From: DSNY01 sp016861185
GTDB lineage: Bacteria > Pseudomonadota > Gammaproteobacteria > Burkholderiales > Burkholderiaceae_F
Reading direction: 5' to 3'
Assembly: GCA_030263275.1 (NCBI GenBank)
Contig: SZOR01000022.1
Span: forward strand, 1-42,469
Length of the DNA stretch: 42,469 bases
This document shows, piece by piece, positions 39,696-42,469 of this stretch (position 1 is the stretch's first letter; each line of letters starts with the position of its first letter). A model generated the notes under the pieces. It did no database searches and was not told where the DNA came from. It saw nothing but the letters and a program-made list of their open reading frames with translations. Position numbers and translations under genes: made by a program.

Positions 39696-41036
39696 ATGCG
39701 GCTCTTCATCGGCATCGACCTCGGCTCGACCACCACGAAGGCGGTCGTCATCGACGAGAACCAGCACGTGCTCGGCCGCGGCATCACCAACTCGCGGTCG
39801 AACTACGACACCGCGGCGGCGGTCGCCAAGCAGGAGGCGCTGGTCAACGGCCGCTTCCATCTGTTCCGCCGCGCACTGGCGGAGACCAAGGCGCTGAACG
39901 GCGGGCTCGACGCGTTCATCGGTCAGCTCGAACGCGACTTCCGCGCCGAGCAGTACATCGAGCAGCTCGGCGACCTCGAAGCCACCTGCCAGCGCAACCT
40001 CGCGACCGCGCACTTCGGCGACATGACGAAGGCGGTCGGCGAGGCGCTCGCGGAAGTCTTCAAGCGTCTGTATGCGGAGGCGCGCCCGCTGTTCGCGCCG
40101 GGCGCGAAGCGCAAGAGCGATTTCTTCCGCGACATCGCCGGCAGCCAGTACCTGGCGGTGGGCGAATCGGTCGCCAAGGACGCCGGCATCCGCTACGACT
40201 TCTTGCTGAATCTCTTCGACCGCTCGATCATCGAAGTCGAGAACCGCGTCTACGGCGACGCGATCCGCCGCCACCTGCTCGATGCGCTCGAGCGCACGTT
40301 CGAAGTGATGCCCGAGACGCGTTCGCGGCGCGCACAGATCGAAGCGCCGATCAAAGGCGTGCTCGACACCGAGCTGGAGGAGACCTACGTCGTCGGCACC
40401 GGCTACGGGCGCGCGCGGCTGCCGTTCTCGAAGGAGCACATCCGCTCGGAGATCCTGTGCCACGGGCTCGGCGCGCACGTGATGTATCCGGGCACGGCCA
40501 CGGTGCTCGACATCGGCGGACAGGACACCAAGGCGATCCAGGTCGATCCGCACGGCATCGTCGAGAGCTTCCAGATGAACGACCGCTGCGCGGCGGGCTG
40601 CGGCCGGTATCTGGGCTACATCGCCGACGAGATGAACATGGGGCTGCATGAGCTGGGCCCGCTGGCGATGAAGTCGACCAAGACGATCCGCATCAACTCG
40701 ACCTGCACCGTGTTCGCCGGCGCCGAGCTGCGCGACCGCCTTTCGCTCGGCGACAAGCGCGAGGACATCATGGCCGGCCTGCACCGCGCAATCATCCTGC
40801 GCGCGATGTCGATCCTGGCGCGCTCGGGCGGCATCCGCAACGAGTTCACCTTCACCGGCGGCGTGGCGAAGAACGAAGCGGCCGTCAAGGCACTGCGCGA
40901 GCTGGTCGAGGAGAACTACGGCAAGCTGACGATCAACATCGACCCCGACTCGATCTACACCGGCGCGCTCGGCGGCGCGACCTTCGCCTGGCGCGCGGTG
41001 GTCGAGGAAGGCAAGACCGCGGAGGCAAGGCAATGA
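39696..41036 (+). CDS. bcrA: Benzoyl-CoA reductase subunit A (ATPase)
   Basis: A 446-residue ASKHA-fold ATPase, the longer of the two activator subunits as in Thauera BcrA. FIGIDLGSTTTKAVVID is phosphate motif 1 and VLDIGGQDTKAIQVD phosphate motif 2. Cys in NDRCAAGCGRYL and NSTCTVF bind the [4Fe-4S] cluster shared with BcrD, and FTGGVAKNEA is the adenosine motif. It couples two ATP per electron pair to low-potential transfer. The start at ATG 39696 follows AGGAGGAG. The stop overlaps the upstream bcrD start as ATGA. Confidence 0.95.
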   Translation: MRLFIGIDLGSTTTKAVVIDENQHVLGRGITNSRSNYDTAAAVAKQEALVNGRFHLFRRALAETKALNGGLDAFIGQLERDFRAEQYIEQLGDLEATCQRNLATAHFGDMTKAVGEALAEVFKRLYAEARPLFAPGAKRKSDFFRDIAGSQYLAVGESVAKDAGIRYDFLLNLFDRSIIEVENRVYGDAIRRHLLDALERTFEVMPETRSRRAQIEAPIKGVLDTELEETYVVGTGYGRARLPFSKEHIRSEILCHGLGAHVMYPGTATVLDIGGQDTKAIQVDPHGIVESFQMNDRCAAGCGRYLGYIADEMNMGLHELGPLAMKSTKTIRINSTCTVFAGAELRDRLSLGDKREDIMAGLHRAIILRAMSILARSGGIRNEFTFTGGVAKNEAAVKALRELVEENYGKLTINIDPDSIYTGALGGATFAWRAVVEEGKTAEARQ

Positions 41037-41941
41037 GCGCGCCGAGCCACCTCAAGCGCGAAGTCCCCCTCGGGGGGACGGCGCGAAGCGCCATAGGGGG
41101 CAACATGACGATCACGATGGGCATCGACATCGGCTCGGGCGCGGTCAAGACCGTCCTGTTCCGCACCGAAGGCGACCGGCACGAGTGGCTCGCCAAGCGC
41201 TGCGAGCGCATCCGCCGCCGCGATCCGATGACGCTGGCGCAGGAGGGCCACGACGCCGTGCTCGCCGACGCGGGACTGGCGCCCGACGAGGTCGACTACA
41301 TCGCGACCACCGGCGAAGGCGAAAACGTCAAGTTCGCGACCGGGCACTTCTACTCGATGACGACGCACGCGCGCGGCGGCGTGTACCTGGAGCCGCGCGC
41401 GCGTGCGGTCGTCGACATCGGCGCGCTGAACGGCCGCGCGATCTACATCGACGAGCGCGGCAAGGTGCTCTCGTACAAGATGACGAGCCAGTGCGCGTCG
41501 GGCTCCGGCCAGTTCCTGGAGAACATCGCGCGCTATCTCGGCGTGGCGGTCGAGGAGATCGGTGCGCTCTCCCAAAGCTCCAAGAACCCGGAGAAGGTCA
41601 GTTCGATCTGCGCGGTGCTCGCCGAGACCGACGTGATCAACATGGTCAGCCGCGGCATCGCGACACCGGACATCCTCAAGGGCATCCACCTGTCGATGGC
41701 CTCGCGCATCGTCAAGCTGCTGAAGGTCACCGGCATCAAGGACGGCATCGCGCTGCTGACCGGCGGGCTGGCGCTCGACACCGGGCTGCTCGCGGCGATC
41801 CAGGAGGAGATGGCCAACGAGAAGGTCAACGTCACCGCGGTATCGCACGCCGACTCGATCTACGCCGGCGCGATCGGCGCCGCGCTCTGGGGCGCGTACC
41901 GGCACGCGAAGCTCAACGAACTGGAGGCGGCCGCCGCCTGA
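41033..41941 (+). CDS. bcrD: Benzoyl-CoA reductase subunit D (ATPase), N-terminally extended
   Basis: A 302-residue second activator ATPase. MGIDIGSGAVKTVLFRTEG is phosphate motif 1, VVDIGALNGRAIYID motif 2, and Cys in TSQCASGSGQFL and SSICAVLAETD bind the cluster. The family start is MTITMGIDIG, encoded at 41105. ATG 41033 overlaps the bcrA stop and has a good GGAGG site, and a palindromic repeat between the two starts is open in frame. So the protein may carry 24 foreign residues (MSAPSHLKREVPLGG...). I annotate 41033; ATG 41105 is the conservative alternative, giving 278 residues. Confidence 0.9.
   Translation: MSAPSHLKREVPLGGTARSAIGGNMTITMGIDIGSGAVKTVLFRTEGDRHEWLAKRCERIRRRDPMTLAQEGHDAVLADAGLAPDEVDYIATTGEGENVKFATGHFYSMTTHARGGVYLEPRARAVVDIGALNGRAIYIDERGKVLSYKMTSQCASGSGQFLENIARYLGVAVEEIGALSQSSKNPEKVSSICAVLAETDVINMVSRGIATPDILKGIHLSMASRIVKLLKVTGIKDGIALLTGGLALDTGLLAAIQEEMANEKVNVTAVSHADSIYAGAIGAALWGAYRHAKLNELEAAAA
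41063..41098. repeat. Palindromic repeat at the bcrA-bcrD junction
   Basis: Two hairpins abut: 41063-41069 with 41073-41079 (GTCCCCC-TCG-GGGGGAC, perfect) and 41080-41084 with 41088-41092 (GGCGC-GAA-GCGCC). An AGGGGG tail follows. The GGCGC-GAA-GCGCC unit also ends the cloverleaf element at 3275-3287. It separates ATG 41033 from ATG 41105. Confidence 0.75.
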
Positions 41942-41964
41942 TTCACATCGTCGAGGAGTACACG

Positions 41965-42210
41965 ATGGCCCTGCTGATCAACGACGACTGCACCGCCTGC
42001 GACGCCTGCAAGCCCGCCTGCCCGAACGAAGCGATCAGCGTCGGCAGCCCGATCTACGTGATCGACCCGCTCAAGTGCACCGAATGCGTCGGCGCGCACG
42101 ACACGCCGCAGTGCATGGACGTCTGCCCCGCCGACTGCATCGTGCCGAATCCGGACTTCCAGGAATCGAAGGAAGAGCTGCTCGCGAAGTACGAGGCGTT
42201 GCACGGCTGA
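41965..42210 (+). CDS. 2[4Fe-4S] ferredoxin for benzoyl-CoA reductase
   Basis: An 81-residue ferredoxin. The first cluster motif is CTACDACKPACP. The second is CTECVGAHDTPQCMDVCP, with an eight-residue loop between the second and third cysteine, and a C-terminal helical extension. This is the Chromatium-type layout known for the low-potential ferredoxin of Thauera. It carries electrons from KorAB to BcrCBAD, and likely to HCR. It starts 23 bp after bcrD and is the last gene of the operon. GAGGAG precedes ATG 41965. Confidence 0.93.
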   Translation: MALLINDDCTACDACKPACPNEAISVGSPIYVIDPLKCTECVGAHDTPQCMDVCPADCIVPNPDFQESKEELLAKYEALHG

Positions 42211-42231
42211 TCGGGAGAGCGTCGCGCCCGT

Positions 42232-42249
42232 CGTGCGACTTGCCGCACG
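42232..42249 (+). terminator. Weak hairpin after ferredoxin gene
   Basis: CGTGCG (42232-42237) pairs with CGCACG (42244-42249), loop ACTTGC. There is no T-tract, so if it ends transcription it would need Rho. It lies between two convergent genes. Confidence 0.3.
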
Positions 42250-42261
42250 CCGCCTTCCCGC

Positions 42262-42469
42262 TCACCCGCTGCCGGCCGCGCGCTGCATGGCGGCCCAGCG
42301 CCGCTGCGCCGTTCGCCGCACGGCGGGCAACAGCAGCAGACGGATCGCGACGATCCCGAAGCGCGCCCAGCGCCAGTAGCGACGGGTTTTCGCGCGTGGC
42401 GACGCGTCGGTCGCGATGGCGCGCGTTTCCTGCGCGAAGCGCGTGGTCGCCGGGCCCAGCCGCTCCGCC
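42262..42469 (-). CDS. Unrecognised protein, C-terminal part only
   Basis: A minus-strand frame enters from the window edge and ends with TGA at 42262-42264, giving 68 residues. It is arginine-rich, with a short hydrophobic stretch FGIVAIRLLLLPAV and an end QRRWAAMQRAAGSG. It is convergent with the ferredoxin gene. I cannot assign a family. It could be a membrane-associated protein, or the frame may be open only because of high GC. Confidence 0.45.
   Translation of the reverse strand, partial: AERLGPATTRFAQETRAIATDASPRAKTRRYWRWARFGIVAIRLLLLPAVRRTAQRRWAAMQRAAGSG

Noticed and set aside
37141..41941. Assignment of the ring reductase to the Azoarcus (Bzd) subclass or to 2-hydroxyglutaryl-CoA dehydratase
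   Set aside because: Subunit lengths (392, 448, 446, about 280-300), order C-B-A-D, the long BcrA and the had-oah-dch neighbours fit the Thauera type.

Overview
The window is about 42 kb of high-GC DNA from what looks like a betaproteobacterium of the Thauera/Azoarcus type (Rhodocyclales or relatives). Nearly every recognisable gene belongs to anaerobic degradation of aromatic acids through benzoyl-CoA. The evidence is a complete ATP-dependent benzoyl-CoA reductase of the Thauera (Bcr) type with its ferredoxin, 4-hydroxybenzoyl-CoA reductase, 2-oxoglutarate:ferredoxin oxidoreductase, and phenylacetyl-CoA / phenylglyoxylate oxidation genes. I see no rRNA, tRNA, CRISPR array, phage gene or intact insertion sequence. 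Genus-level placement is inference.

Layout. (1) 1-6811, plus strand: a 5'-truncated benzoate-CoA ligase, an alpha/beta hydrolase and a five-gene branched-chain-amino-acid-type ABC importer, probably for an aromatic acid. (2) 6970-7527: a hemerythrin-like protein. (3) 7540-15977, minus strand: one operon read right to left as hot-dog thioesterase, padC- and padD-like redox subunits, a phenylacetate-CoA ligase-type gene, hcrC, hcrA, hcrB and fdhD. (4) 16114-17112, plus: a GNAT acetyltransferase and an Rrf2-type regulator, divergent from region 3. (5) 17149-21663, minus: a four-gene 2-oxoacid oxidoreductase operon, best read as phenylglyoxylate dehydrogenase, with a divergent LysR regulator at 21939. 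(6) 22985-24861: ACT-domain protein, rhodanese and PilZ protein. (7) 24858-33836, minus: korA, korB, ferritin-like protein, RidA, padB-like molybdoenzyme, fadH-like reductase and a small DUF4863-like protein, closely spaced. (8) 34039-42210, plus: had, oah, dch, bcrC, bcrB, bcrA, bcrD, ferredoxin, divergent from korA. (9) The tail of an unrecognised minus-strand gene.

How it fits together: phenylacetate is activated (12614-13966), oxidised at the alpha carbon to phenylglyoxylate (PadB with PadC/PadD) and decarboxylated to benzoyl-CoA (PadEFGHI). 4-Hydroxybenzoyl-CoA is dehydroxylated to benzoyl-CoA by HcrABC. KorAB reduces ferredoxin with 2-oxoglutarate, and that ferredoxin feeds BcrCBAD. Dch, Had and Oah then hydrate, oxidise and open the ring.

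The main non-gene signal is several families of palindromic repeats at operon junctions. One copy is translated in frame inside the PadH-like flavoprotein, one sits at the bcrD start, and a four-stem cloverleaf-like copy lies between the binding-protein and permease genes. A 30-bp sequence is shared by the two divergent intergenic regions at 16 kb and 34 kb, suggesting co-regulation of the peripheral and central pathways. The padB-like gene is separated from its presumed padC/padD partners and lies in the kor operon.
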